DNA of 64,000 nucleotides from Caldilinea sp. CFX5. GTDB taxonomy: Bacteria > Chloroflexota > Anaerolineae > Caldilineales > Caldilineaceae. Shown here in pieces: positions 43,209-50,729 of the stretch. Each line of letters begins with the position of its first letter. Within the stretch, counting starts at the first letter, position 1. The stretch lies in NCBI GenBank assembly GCA_021405325.1, contig QWII01000037.1, positions 155,295-219,294 of the forward strand, in the 5' to 3' direction. The notes below the pieces were generated by a model. That model saw only the letters and a list, made by a program, of their open reading frames with translations, did not search any database and was not told the origin of the DNA. Position numbers and translations under genes: made by a program.

Positions 43209-44704
43209 GGACTTTCAGGCGCTGGGCAGCGGCGCTCCTTTGCCTGGTGGCGGCCTGCACCACAGCCGCGGTCGCGTTGGCAACGCCATCACTGGCGCCG
43301 ACCGGCCAGGCCGCGCCAGTTGCGACCGAACAGATGGACGACTTTGTCCAGGCCCAGATGGCAGCGACCGGCGTTCCCGGCGTCGCCTACGCCATCGTTG
43401 GGCCGGTGGGCATCCTGCATACGGGCGTCTTCGGCACGGACGGTCATGGTCAGCCCGTGACCCCGGCGACCCCGTTCCTCTGGGGATCGCTCGCCAAGCC
43501 GGTGGCGGCCACCCTGGCGATGACGCTGGTAGCATCCGGTGAGTTGCAGCTTGATGCACCCGTCACCACCTACCTGCCCGCCTTTCGCTTGCGCGACGCC
43601 ACGGCATCGAGCCGGATCACCATCCGCCACCTGCTCAACCAAAGCAGCGGGATTCCCACCTCCATGGAGCTGACCGACCACTTTGACGTGAGCCGCCGAC
43701 CAGCCGATGTTTTGCCTGCGCTCGCTACCGTGGCGGCGGTGAGCGCGCCCGGCGTCGAACATCACTATGCCAGTACGAATTACCTGGTGCTGGCTGCGGT
43801 GATCGAGGCCGTCACTGGTCAGCCGTTCACCGCCGTACTCAGGCAGCGCGTCCTCGACCCGCTCGGCATGGCGACCATGATCACCACGCCCGCTGCGGCC
43901 ACCGATCGGCTGCCGCCCGGTCACCGCTTTGTCTTTGGGCAGGCGATCGCCTTTCCCACCCCCTTCGACCCGGCGGGCGTGGCCTATGGCTATCTCGGCG
44001 GCACGCTCACCGACGCCGTTGCCTTTGCCCAGGCCAGCCTCGGCGGTGCAACGAACGTCCTCGGTGCAGAGCAGCACGCCCTCATGTTTCAGGGCGACGT
44101 GACGACCAGCGGCGACCATCGCTATGGGCTGGGCTGGCGGCGCTGGCCGCTGACTGAATTTGTGCCAGAGAGTGGGGATGACCTGATCTGGCATGGCGGT
44201 GCGGCTCCCGGCTATCAGGCCATGATCCTCCTGCTGCCCGGCCAGGAACAGGCGGTGGTCGTCCTGCAGAACGCCTATGGTTTTTTTCAGGAACCACGCC
44301 TCCTCGACACCGGGTTCGGGCTGGTCCGCTTGCTCTATGGCGCAGCGCTGTTGCCCAGCGGCGCGGGCATCGTCTATCCGGCGACGCTCACCGGTTTGGG
44401 TGGCTTCTGCCTTATCCTCGTGGCGCTCGCGGCGCGCAGTCTCTGGGTGCTGGCCCACCCCCAGGGCTACAAGGCGAATCGCACGGGTATCGGGCTAAGA
44501 CTGATCGGCTGGCTGATTGCGCTGGCCGTTGTCCTCTATGGCTTCGGCGTCTTCCTGCCGTTCTATTTTGGGGTTGGTCTCGGCCAGATCGTCCTCTGGG
44601 CGCCGGACGTGGCGTGGCTCGTCTACGCCATTCTGGTCTTGGCGGCGCTGCTGCTCCTGCTGCGTATTGTCGTTAGCGTACAGATGACCAGTGGTGATGT
44701 TTAG
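43205..44704 (+). CDS. Class C beta-lactamase-like serine hydrolase with C-terminal membrane helices
   Basis: TTG 43205 overlaps the previous stop (TTGA), so expression is coupled to the fusion gene. 499 residues with a leader ending LCLVAACTTAAV (possible lipobox), SxxK in LWGSLAKPVAATL, YxN in HHYASTNYLVL and HxG in IWHGGAAPGYQ, which define the serine hydrolase (beta-lactamase/PBP4-like) fold, and a hydrophobic C-terminal part (about 385-490) with four TM helices. Cell-envelope D-Ala-D-Ala-type or ester substrate likely; exact role unknown. Related to the frameshifted gene at 60230. Confidence 0.8.
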   Translation: MRTFRRWAAALLCLVAACTTAAVALATPSLAPTGQAAPVATEQMDDFVQAQMAATGVPGVAYAIVGPVGILHTGVFGTDGHGQPVTPATPFLWGSLAKPVAATLAMTLVASGELQLDAPVTTYLPAFRLRDATASSRITIRHLLNQSSGIPTSMELTDHFDVSRRPADVLPALATVAAVSAPGVEHHYASTNYLVLAAVIEAVTGQPFTAVLRQRVLDPLGMATMITTPAAATDRLPPGHRFVFGQAIAFPTPFDPAGVAYGYLGGTLTDAVAFAQASLGGATNVLGAEQHALMFQGDVTTSGDHRYGLGWRRWPLTEFVPESGDDLIWHGGAAPGYQAMILLLPGQEQAVVVLQNAYGFFQEPRLLDTGFGLVRLLYGAALLPSGAGIVYPATLTGLGGFCLILVALAARSLWVLAHPQGYKANRTGIGLRLIGWLIALAVVLYGFGVFLPFYFGVGLGQIVLWAPDVAWLVYAILVLAALLLLLRIVVSVQMTSGDV

Positions 44705-44712
44705 ATGAAAGC

Positions 44713-44814
44713 GCCATTCATTTGACCGATGCGGGCTATCCAACCGGACAGGAAGATTTTGCTACCCTGTCGCCGGCCGAACAAGCGTTTGCCCGCTTTA
44801 TTCAGCAGGAGTAG
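44713..44814 (+). pseudogene. C-terminal fragment of an unrecognised protein
   Basis: After the serine-hydrolase stop, a frame gives AIHLTDAGYPTGQEDF, then LSPAEQAFARFIQQE and TAG at 44812-44814. It looks like a protein end without a start or ribosome site. I cannot name the family. Confidence 0.35.
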
Positions 44815-44822
44815 ACAAATCA

Positions 44823-44878
44823 TACGCCGTGCGCTACTCCCCTCGGCGGCTGACAGCAGATCACGCTGCGCACATGGT
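44823..44878 (+). promoter_or_regulatory. Box-type promoter, copy 5 (weak; before TMEM175 gene)
   Basis: Boxes TACGCCG at 44823 and TACTCCCC at 44835, -35 CTGACA (44850-44855), 17-bp spacer, -10 CATGGT (44873-44878). The register agrees with the other copies, but the -10 is poor and lies so close to the ribosome site at 44882 that the transcript would begin inside it. It may be a decayed copy. Confidence 0.45.
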
Positions 44879-44896
44879 CTTTAAGGAGAGACTACA

Positions 44897-45613
44897 ATGA
44901 CAACACCTATCGATGCAGGAGTTGGACAACCAACCGAAGTTACATCCACCGGCAAATTGATTTTACGGAAAAAGTATGTTGCACCGCAGCGCAGCCAGCT
45001 CCCCCCCAGTGAGACAAAGGAGGGGGATCTGGCCTTTGAACGTATCGTCTTCTTTAGCGACGCCGTCTTCGCCATCGCCATCACGCTGCTCGTCATCGAG
45101 ATCCGGGTGCCGGAACTCAAGGATGCGCTGGTGGATGAGCAACTCTCGGCGGCATTATGGGCGTTGTGGCCCAAGTTGCTCAGCTATGGGATCAGCTTCA
45201 CCGTAATCGCCGCCTATTGGGTGGCGCATCATAGCCTCTTTCGTTTTGTCAAACGATTCGACCAGGCGCTGATCTGGCTCAATCTGCTCTTTCTCTTCTT
45301 CGTGGCCCTGACGCCCTTTCCGACGGCAGTGGTGGGCGAGTATGGCAATCATGCCGCGGCCCAGATCTTTTACGCCGGCAGCGTGGTCTTAACCGGCGTG
45401 GCCCACCTCATGCTGTGGTGGTATGTGGCCTATCACCAGTATTTGCTTGCGGAGACGGTCGATACGGACCTGCTGCGCCAGAAAACCCGGCGCGCGCTGG
45501 TGACGCCGGTGGTCTTTCTCCTCTCGATTCCTACGACAGCCTTCGGGCCTATCGTTCCGGTGGTACTGTGGGTGCTAACGCCACTCCTCTATTGGCTGGT
45601 GGAACGGCTATGA
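44897..45613 (+). CDS. TMEM175-family membrane protein 1
   Basis: ATG 44897 behind TAAGGAGAGACTAC. 238 residues: hydrophilic N-terminus, then six TM helices starting with the family signature ERIVFFSDAVFAIAITLLVIEI (RxxxFSD...AI). TMEM175 proteins are potassium-selective channels; bacterial members have one six-helix unit and assemble as tetramers. The N-terminal loop has SQLPPSETKEGDLAF, encoded by a G/C-rich hairpin (44995-45030) that looks like a mini-repeat inserted into the gene. Copy 5 promoter upstream. Two paralogues lie at 48063 and 48731. Confidence 0.85.
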   Translation: MTTPIDAGVGQPTEVTSTGKLILRKKYVAPQRSQLPPSETKEGDLAFERIVFFSDAVFAIAITLLVIEIRVPELKDALVDEQLSAALWALWPKLLSYGISFTVIAAYWVAHHSLFRFVKRFDQALIWLNLLFLFFVALTPFPTAVVGEYGNHAAAQIFYAGSVVLTGVAHLMLWWYVAYHQYLLAETVDTDLLRQKTRRALVTPVVFLLSIPTTAFGPIVPVVLWVLTPLLYWLVERL

Positions 45614-45665
45614 GTTTTCATTTGCTGAAAAGAGTGCTTCATTTTGCATAGTTTCCATCTCTCAA

Positions 45666-45721
45666 TACTCCCCCGTCTACTCCCTTCGACTACTGACACC
45701 CGTCCGTTTTGCTGCCATGAT
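45666..45721 (+). promoter_or_regulatory. Box-type promoter, copy 6 (before DUF6463 and META genes)
   Basis: Boxes TACTCCCC at 45666 and TACTCCC at 45678 (period 12), -35 CTGACA (45693-45698), 17-bp spacer, -10 CATGAT (45716-45721). The ATG chosen for the next gene is 39 bases past the -10, with GGAGG at 45747-45751. Confidence 0.75.
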
Positions 45722-45759
45722 GGAGCATGGTTGTGCGGTGCGGACAGGAGGAATACGGC

Positions 45760-46113
45760 ATGACTCGTTGGATTGGACGCTGGTTGATGGTGGTTGGGTT
45801 ACTGCATTGTCTGTCAGGCGGCCTGCTCTTTGCGCCGCCCCTGTTGGGCATCGTGCAAGAGAGCCTCTGGAACACCATCCATGCCGACATCGCCCGGCAG
45901 GCCGCCTTCTGGTTTGAGGTGGTCGGTTTGGCGACGATTCTGTTCGGTGCGCTGATCGACCGGCTAGAGAAAATGCACGATAGGTGGCCGCGCTGGGTCG
46001 GGTATGGCTTTCTTCTCCTTACTCTGCTCATCATCGTTGTGCTGCCAATTGGCGGCGGATGGCTGCTGTTGCCACCTGCTGTTGGTTTAGCGATTGGAGG
46101 TAAAAACACATGA
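45760..46113 (+). CDS. DUF6463-like small membrane protein
   Basis: ATG 45760 has CAGGAGGAATACGGC upstream and is favoured over an earlier ATG at 45727. 117 residues, four helices: WIGRWLMVVGLLHCLSGGLLF, IARQAAFWFEVVGLATILFGALID and WVGYGFLLLTLLIIVVLP. Matches the DUF6463 pattern of small integral membrane proteins of unknown function. The stop overlaps the ATG of the next gene (ATGA), so it is translationally coupled to the META lipoprotein. Confidence 0.75.
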   Translation: MTRWIGRWLMVVGLLHCLSGGLLFAPPLLGIVQESLWNTIHADIARQAAFWFEVVGLATILFGALIDRLEKMHDRWPRWVGYGFLLLTLLIIVVLPIGGGWLLLPPAVGLAIGGKNT

Positions 46114-47675
46114 AATTCACCAAACTCTTTCTGTTGCTGGCGCTGCTTGCTCTGGCGGCCTGTGTGCCGATCCAACCGGGAGTAACGCCGGCGGTAACCC
46201 CGACCGCGCCGGACAACCCAGAGGGTGACCTGGCCGCTACAAGTTGGCAACTGGTCTCCTTTGGCCCAACGGGCGCTGTGACGCCGGTGTTGCCGGGGGC
46301 AATGATCACGCTCGAATTCGGGGCGGATGGGCAAGCCGGCGGTCACGGCGGCTGTAATTCCTATGGCGGCCCCTATACCGTGCAAGGCGATACGCTCACC
46401 TTTGGCGAAATCGTCAGCACGCTCATGGCTTGTGCCGACCAGGCGGTCACGCAACAAGAGCAGCAATACCTGCAAGCCCTGAGCAGCGCCGACCGTTTTG
46501 CAGTAACCGACGACACGCTGACTCTCTGGTATGACAACGGCAGCAGTGTCCTTACCTTTGCGCGGGCGTCGTCTGCGATAACACCACTCCCCCCAACCCC
46601 GACCGCGCACCCTTCGACGCCTTTGCCCACGGTGACACCAGCGCCGCCAAGTGGCGGTGTGCCAGGTGAAGATGTCACCCGCATTCGCTTTGGCCCCGGT
46701 GAGACCAGCGCTGAAATCAACGCTACCATTGCCGAACGCGCCACCGACTTCTATGTGTTGCGGGCGCAACAGGGGCAGATCATGTCGGTTGAAATTACGT
46801 CCCCGCGTCAAGATGTCTTGTTGAGTGTGGTGGGCGAGGATGGCACGCCCTACAAGCGCTATCAGAACGGGCCGCCTTCGTGGACCAGCACTCTGCCCGC
46901 CACCCAGGATTATTATCTCCATGCCGTATCGGTTGGGCCGGCGACTGACTATACCTTGCGGGTGTGGGTGGAACCACTGGGCGACAGTCAGGCCGAACGG
47001 GTGGAATTTGCCCCCGGTGAAACATCCACCAACCGCAGCGGCGCCTTACCGGCCGGTGGTATCAAGGCGTATGTGCTGCGGGCGAACGCCGGGCAGACGA
47101 TGCATGTACAGACGGTCGGGTGGAGTGCGCCGGTCAATTTCACCATTCGCAGCCCCGGCGGCGCCACCTGGGAGGGTGAACTACAGCCCGCCGGCGCTTA
47201 CATCCATACCGCGCAAGTGACGCTGCCGCAGGATGGCGACTATGAAGTGACGCTCGCCGTCCCGCCGGACGCCGGCGCCACGCGCTACGATGTCGCCTTC
47301 ACCATTCTCAATGGCGCACCGCCCACGACCCCCGCCCCCACCGAACCGCCGGAGCGGATCGAATTTGCCCCCGGTGCGATCTCGGCGCAGCGCAGTGGTC
47401 TGCTGCCCAGTGGTCCGGGCGTGCTGCAATATGTGTTGGCCGCCAATGCCGGACAGACCATGACCGTCGATGCCACGAGTGACGATGTGCCCCTCAGTCT
47501 CACCATTACGGAACCCAATGGCATGATGCGCATCGCCGAAGTCTTCCCGACGGATGGCGGTTACCATATCGGGCACCAGTTCGTCCTGCCGGAGACGGGC
47601 GACTATCTCGTGACCCTGCGCAAGGATGACCATACGCCTAGCACCAATTACACCGTGGATTTCACGATCCAGTGA
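46110..47675 (+). CDS. META-domain lipoprotein with three PPC-like domains
   Basis: ATG 46110. 521 residues: leader with lipobox LALAACVP, then a META domain (about 40-150; TSWQLVSFGPTG, GHGGCNSYGGPY, LMACADQAVTQQEQQYLQ) and a Thr/Pro linker. Three PPC-type beta domains follow (about 180-520), each opened by RIRFGPGETS-, RVEFAPGETS- or RIEFAPGAIS-like segments and closed by a GDYLVTL-like strand. PPC domains are often found at the ends of secreted peptidases as targeting or stabilising modules. Lipidated, outside the membrane. Paralogue at 22089 has fewer PPC units. Confidence 0.85.
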   Translation: MKFTKLFLLLALLALAACVPIQPGVTPAVTPTAPDNPEGDLAATSWQLVSFGPTGAVTPVLPGAMITLEFGADGQAGGHGGCNSYGGPYTVQGDTLTFGEIVSTLMACADQAVTQQEQQYLQALSSADRFAVTDDTLTLWYDNGSSVLTFARASSAITPLPPTPTAHPSTPLPTVTPAPPSGGVPGEDVTRIRFGPGETSAEINATIAERATDFYVLRAQQGQIMSVEITSPRQDVLLSVVGEDGTPYKRYQNGPPSWTSTLPATQDYYLHAVSVGPATDYTLRVWVEPLGDSQAERVEFAPGETSTNRSGALPAGGIKAYVLRANAGQTMHVQTVGWSAPVNFTIRSPGGATWEGELQPAGAYIHTAQVTLPQDGDYEVTLAVPPDAGATRYDVAFTILNGAPPTTPAPTEPPERIEFAPGAISAQRSGLLPSGPGVLQYVLAANAGQTMTVDATSDDVPLSLTITEPNGMMRIAEVFPTDGGYHIGHQFVLPETGDYLVTLRKDDHTPSTNYTVDFTIQ

Positions 47676-47720
47676 ACGGCTGCCACGGCTAAGGAAGGTT
47701 ACGAAAATATCCGGTAAACG

Positions 47721-47790
47721 CGTAGGTGCGGTTTGCAACCGCACGGCTCTTCAATTCCCAGAGAACGTGCGGTTGCAAACCGCACCTACG
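47721..47790. repeat. REP-like palindrome, GTAGGTGCG family, copy C
   Basis: Perfect 24-bp arms 47721-47744 and 47767-47790 around a 22-bp loop. The arms differ inside (GTTTGCAACC instead of GCTTGTAGCC) but share the GTAGGTGCG and CGCACCTAC ends with copies A and B. Close behind the META/PPC gene stop. Confidence 0.8.
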
Positions 47791-47821
47791 CTTACTGGGT
47801 GGGCCAAAGGTGTACCGTGCG

Positions 47822-48022
47822 GCGGATCTGCTCCGCTCCTATCTACGCACCAGCCACAAGCGCCGGCTGATCGTTCCGCTATGGCTGCCAGGCAAAGCTG
47901 CACGGGCGTTCCGAGCGGGGGCCAACCTCGCCCCTGAGCAAGCGGTGGGGCGGCAGACCTGGGAGGCGTTCCTGGCCGAGCGGGTGGGTGCGTCAAGCGA
48001 CAGCAGATCTAGCCTGTCTTAG
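47822..48022 (+). pseudogene. C-terminal relict of an NmrA-like/SDR NAD(P)-binding protein
   Basis: The frame gives ADLLRSYLRTSHKRRLIVPLWLPGKAARAF, then RAGANLAPEQAVGRQTWEAFL, the C-terminal substrate domain of NAD(P)H-binding atypical SDRs (WLPGKAARAFRAGANLAPExAVGxxTWEEFLA). No Rossmann part, start or ribosome site remains. Ends at 48022. Confidence 0.7.
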
Positions 48023-48062
48023 CGGTTGCTAAGAAGTAGTGATCAAAGAAGGCACGACAACG

Positions 48063-48734
48063 ATGGTCGAACAAGCCAATGACGAAGAGCCGATCGGCGC
48101 GGGGCGCCAACTGGATCGGATTATCTTTTTTAGCGATGCAGTCTTTGCCATAGCCGTCACGCTGTTGGTGCTGGACCTCCGCGTGCCGAATATCCCGCCC
48201 AATCTCGTGGCACGCGCGTTGCCGACGGCGTTGGCGGCGCTCTGGCCGAAGTTCATCGGCTACCTGATCAGCTTTGCTCTGATCGGGATGTATTGTTGGC
48301 AGATGCACCACCGTATTTTTCGGTACATTGTCAAGTATGATGAGCATCTGCTCTCCATAAACCTGCTGTTGCTGCTGTGCGTCGCCTTTCTGCCCTTCTC
48401 CGTCTCGTTGATCAATCAATATGGCGGCCAGCGGCTGGCGCTGGCGATCTATCTCGGCAACCTGGCGCTGGTGGGGCTGCTGTTGGTGGGGCTGTTGTGG
48501 TACGCCCAACGGCATAACCTGACCGATCCGGCGCTGGCCCCCGAACGGATCATGCGGATGCTGGTGCGGGGGCTGACCTTGCCCGTCGTCTGTCTGTTCG
48601 CCTTTGCCCTGTCATACCTCCACCCACTCGCCGCGCTGCTCGCCACCTTGCTCTTTATTCCGACACGGGCGCTCTTGACGCGCCTGCTGATCCGGCCATC
48701 AGCGCAGGTGAACGGAAAGGCGGCAGCACCATGA
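48063..48734 (+). CDS. TMEM175-family membrane protein 2
   Basis: ATG 48063 is preferred; GTG 48039 in the same frame has poor spacing. 223 residues, six helices, with LDRIIFFSDAVFAIAVTLLVLDLRV (RxxxFSD...AV) in the first. Predicted potassium channel subunit, acting in the membrane as a tetramer. The ATGA overlap at 48731-48734 couples it to the third copy, so they may form heteromeric channels. About 60% of the TM1 signature is identical among the three. Confidence 0.85.
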   Translation: MVEQANDEEPIGAGRQLDRIIFFSDAVFAIAVTLLVLDLRVPNIPPNLVARALPTALAALWPKFIGYLISFALIGMYCWQMHHRIFRYIVKYDEHLLSINLLLLLCVAFLPFSVSLINQYGGQRLALAIYLGNLALVGLLLVGLLWYAQRHNLTDPALAPERIMRMLVRGLTLPVVCLFAFALSYLHPLAALLATLLFIPTRALLTRLLIRPSAQVNGKAAAP

Positions 48735-49450
48735 ACAGGGCTAAACGAGAAACGCGAGGCAGCACCATGACTCCGTCCAAACGCAAACCACTTCCCACCC
48801 ACTTGCCGGAAAACCGGCTGGCTGATCATCTGGGATTGGAGCGTCTGGTCTTCTTTAGCGACGCCGTCTTTGCGATTGCCATCACACTGCTGGCGCTGGA
48901 CATCCGCCTGCCTACCGACGCCGTACAGTTGACCAATCAGGAGCTATTCCAGCGCTTGCTTGGCCTGGCGCCGCAATATCTCAGCTTTGTCATCAGTTTT
49001 CTTGTGATCGGCAGCTTCTGGGCGGCGCACAACCGGCAATTTCGCTTGATCCGGCGCTATGACGGCACGTTGGTCTTTCTCAACCTGCTGCTCCTGCTGG
49101 TGATCGCCTTTATTCCCTTTCCGACGCGCGTGCTCAGCGAGCAGGGCAATCGCACGGCCACCATCTTCTATGCGCTCATCATGGCGCTGCCCGGACTGCT
49201 GGCCGCGCTGATGTGGGGCTACGCCGTGCAAGGTAATCGGCTGGTGGACGCTGATCTCACTCCCGCCGACCGCCGGCGCGGCTTTCTGCGCAATTTGATC
49301 GCGCCCACCGTATTTCTACTGTCGATTGGCGTCGCCTTGATCGACGCCGACCTCGCCAAATACACCTGGTTTTTGATCGCGTTGGGGCATCGCTTTGTAC
49401 GCGAAAGGAGCAACAGTAATGACCACAATCACCCCAATCCACACCGGTAG
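48731..49450 (+). CDS. TMEM175-family membrane protein 3, altered C-terminus
   Basis: ATG 48731 overlaps the previous stop. 239 residues with ERLVFFSDAVFAIAITLLALDIRL in the first helix and five more helices. The last residues (GHRFVRERSNSNDHNHPNPHR) are out of character: they read through the ribosome site and start of a hydrolase fragment (49419), so the natural end after LAKYTWFLIAL was lost in a deletion. Otherwise complete, still likely functional as a channel subunit. Confidence 0.75.
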   Translation: MNRAKRETRGSTMTPSKRKPLPTHLPENRLADHLGLERLVFFSDAVFAIAITLLALDIRLPTDAVQLTNQELFQRLLGLAPQYLSFVISFLVIGSFWAAHNRQFRLIRRYDGTLVFLNLLLLLVIAFIPFPTRVLSEQGNRTATIFYALIMALPGLLAALMWGYAVQGNRLVDADLTPADRRRGFLRNLIAPTVFLLSIGVALIDADLAKYTWFLIALGHRFVRERSNSNDHNHPNPHR

Positions 49451-49565
49451 CGTAACCGTGAATGGCGCACAACTCGCTTATGATCTGGCCGGGGCGGGAA
49501 CGCCCCTGCTTCTGCTCCACCGCGGCGCGAGGAAGTACCTGACACCACCGCTGCGCCGACACTAG
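49419..49565 (+). pseudogene. N-terminal fragment of an alpha/beta hydrolase
   Basis: ATG 49419 behind AAAGGAGCAACAGTA encodes MTTITPIHTGSVTVNGAQLAY, then DLAGAGTPLLLLHRGA, the normal start of an alpha/beta hydrolase up to the oxyanion loop. It then switches to unrelated sequence and stops at 49563-49565. Severed by a deletion; the joint lies near 49525. Confidence 0.7.
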
Positions 49566-49732
49566 CGCGTATTAGCTGGGTGCAAGCTGGTTTAGTGCTG
49601 CCCTCGAATATTTATGCGGCGCTGAAGCGCGTCGGTATGGGTGGGCATACGCAAGGACCTGCCTATTTGTGGCTGCGTGTACCCCTACAATTGATTCTGA
49701 TCGGCTGGACGTACTGGTTTGCAGTACGCTAG
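49532..49732 (+). pseudogene. C-terminal fragment of an unknown membrane protein
   Basis: A frame without start gives TLARISWVQAGLVLPSNIYAALKRVG, then GPAYLWLRVPLQLILIGWTYWFA, ending VR-TAG at 49730-49732. One helix is clear. It overlaps the hydrolase fragment in another frame, which shows the two were joined by deletion. Family not recognised. Confidence 0.5.
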
Positions 49733-49760
49733 GCGGAGGAGGAAGGTTATATAGAAGATC

Positions 49761-50288
49761 ATGAAATACGCATACGCTGGTTTCTGGGTACGTGTTGCAG
49801 CCTTTGCCCTGGACTATCTACTGATAGCCATCTACCTGGTTGTTCTGTTTGTAATTGGGCTGGCGTTGGACCTGGCCTGGCCGACGCTGCAGCTCACGCT
49901 CTTTGCCGGCCCGACGAGTGGTCACATCGTCAGTTTCCTGCTGGTGACGTTGCCGGTCAGCCTCTACTTTGCCCTCAGTGAGGCGTCGGCCCAGCAGGCG
50001 ACTTGGGGCAAACGCAAAATGGGCTTGCAGGTGACGGACACCGCTGGCCGACGGCTCAGTCTGGCGCGTTCGTTGGGGCGCACGGTCCTCAAGTTTATTC
50101 CCTGGGAACTGGCGCACACCTTGATCTGGCAAGTGCGCTTTGCGCCGGCGGACGAAGGCGCGTGGATCAGCGCCGGATTTGTGCTGGTTTGGGTGTTGGT
50201 CGGCGCCAATCTGGTGAGTCTATTGCTGCGCAAAAATCATCAAACGCTCTATGATTGGCTGGCCGGCGCCTATGTCATCCGGCGCTGA
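49761..50288 (+). CDS. RDD family membrane protein
   Basis: ATG 49761 behind GAGGAGGAAGG. 175 residues, four to five helices, with the RDD hallmarks: YAGFWVRVAAFALDYLLIAI (R and D-D-like residues in the first helix: WVRVAAFALDYLL) and ATWGKRKMGLQVTDTAGRRLSLARSL, then QTLYDWLAGAYVIRR. RDD proteins are found next to transporters; some work as sodium/proton antiporters or lipid-related factors. Function here unknown. Confidence 0.8.
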   Translation: MKYAYAGFWVRVAAFALDYLLIAIYLVVLFVIGLALDLAWPTLQLTLFAGPTSGHIVSFLLVTLPVSLYFALSEASAQQATWGKRKMGLQVTDTAGRRLSLARSLGRTVLKFIPWELAHTLIWQVRFAPADEGAWISAGFVLVWVLVGANLVSLLLRKNHQTLYDWLAGAYVIRR

Positions 50289-50360
50289 TGGCGTGGGGCT
50301 GGCTCCCCGGCTTCTTGCTCGGGACGGGCGGCATATGAAAGAAATAGCCAAGGAGGCGCT

Positions 50361-50729
50361 ATGATCCAAGTGAAACGCATCTACGCACCGCCGGCGCCGG
50401 AAGACGGCTACCGCGTCCTGGTGGAACGGCTGTGGCCGCGTGGCATCACCAAAGAAAAGGCTGCCGTGGATCAATGGCTCAAGGCGGTCGCGCCAAGCAC
50501 AGCCTTACGCCAATGGTTCGGTCACGATCCGGCAAAGTGGGCGACGTTTCGCGCCCGCTACTGGGCGGAGCTACGCGACAACCAGGATGCGCTTGCCCAA
50601 CTGCAAGCCTTGCCGGCAAAAGGCCATGTCACTTTCGTCTATGCCGCCAAAGACGAGCAACATAACAGCGCAGTGGCGCTGAAAGAATTTCTGGAACGCG
50701 AAGTAAGGAGAATTTCCCATGAGCCATGA
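50361..50729 (+). CDS. DUF488 family protein
   Basis: ATG 50361 behind AAGGAGGCGCT. 122 residues: VKRIYAPPAPEDGYRVLVERLWPRGITKEKA, then VAPSTALRQWFGHDPAKW, matching small DUF488 (YeaO-like) proteins with their conserved RLWPRG motif. Some act as thiol or metal-linked nucleotide-modifying or stress proteins; the function is uncertain. Its stop is inside the next gene (overlap 11 bp), so the two are co-expressed. Confidence 0.85.
   Translation: MIQVKRIYAPPAPEDGYRVLVERLWPRGITKEKAAVDQWLKAVAPSTALRQWFGHDPAKWATFRARYWAELRDNQDALAQLQALPAKGHVTFVYAAKDEQHNSAVALKEFLEREVRRISHEP

Noticed and set aside
43289..44458. 389-codon minus-strand frame
   Set aside because: Antisense to the serine hydrolase at 43205, which has all catalytic motifs.
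45690..46922. 410-codon minus-strand frame
   Set aside because: Antisense to DUF6463 and META genes; runs across promoter copy 6 and has no domain signature.
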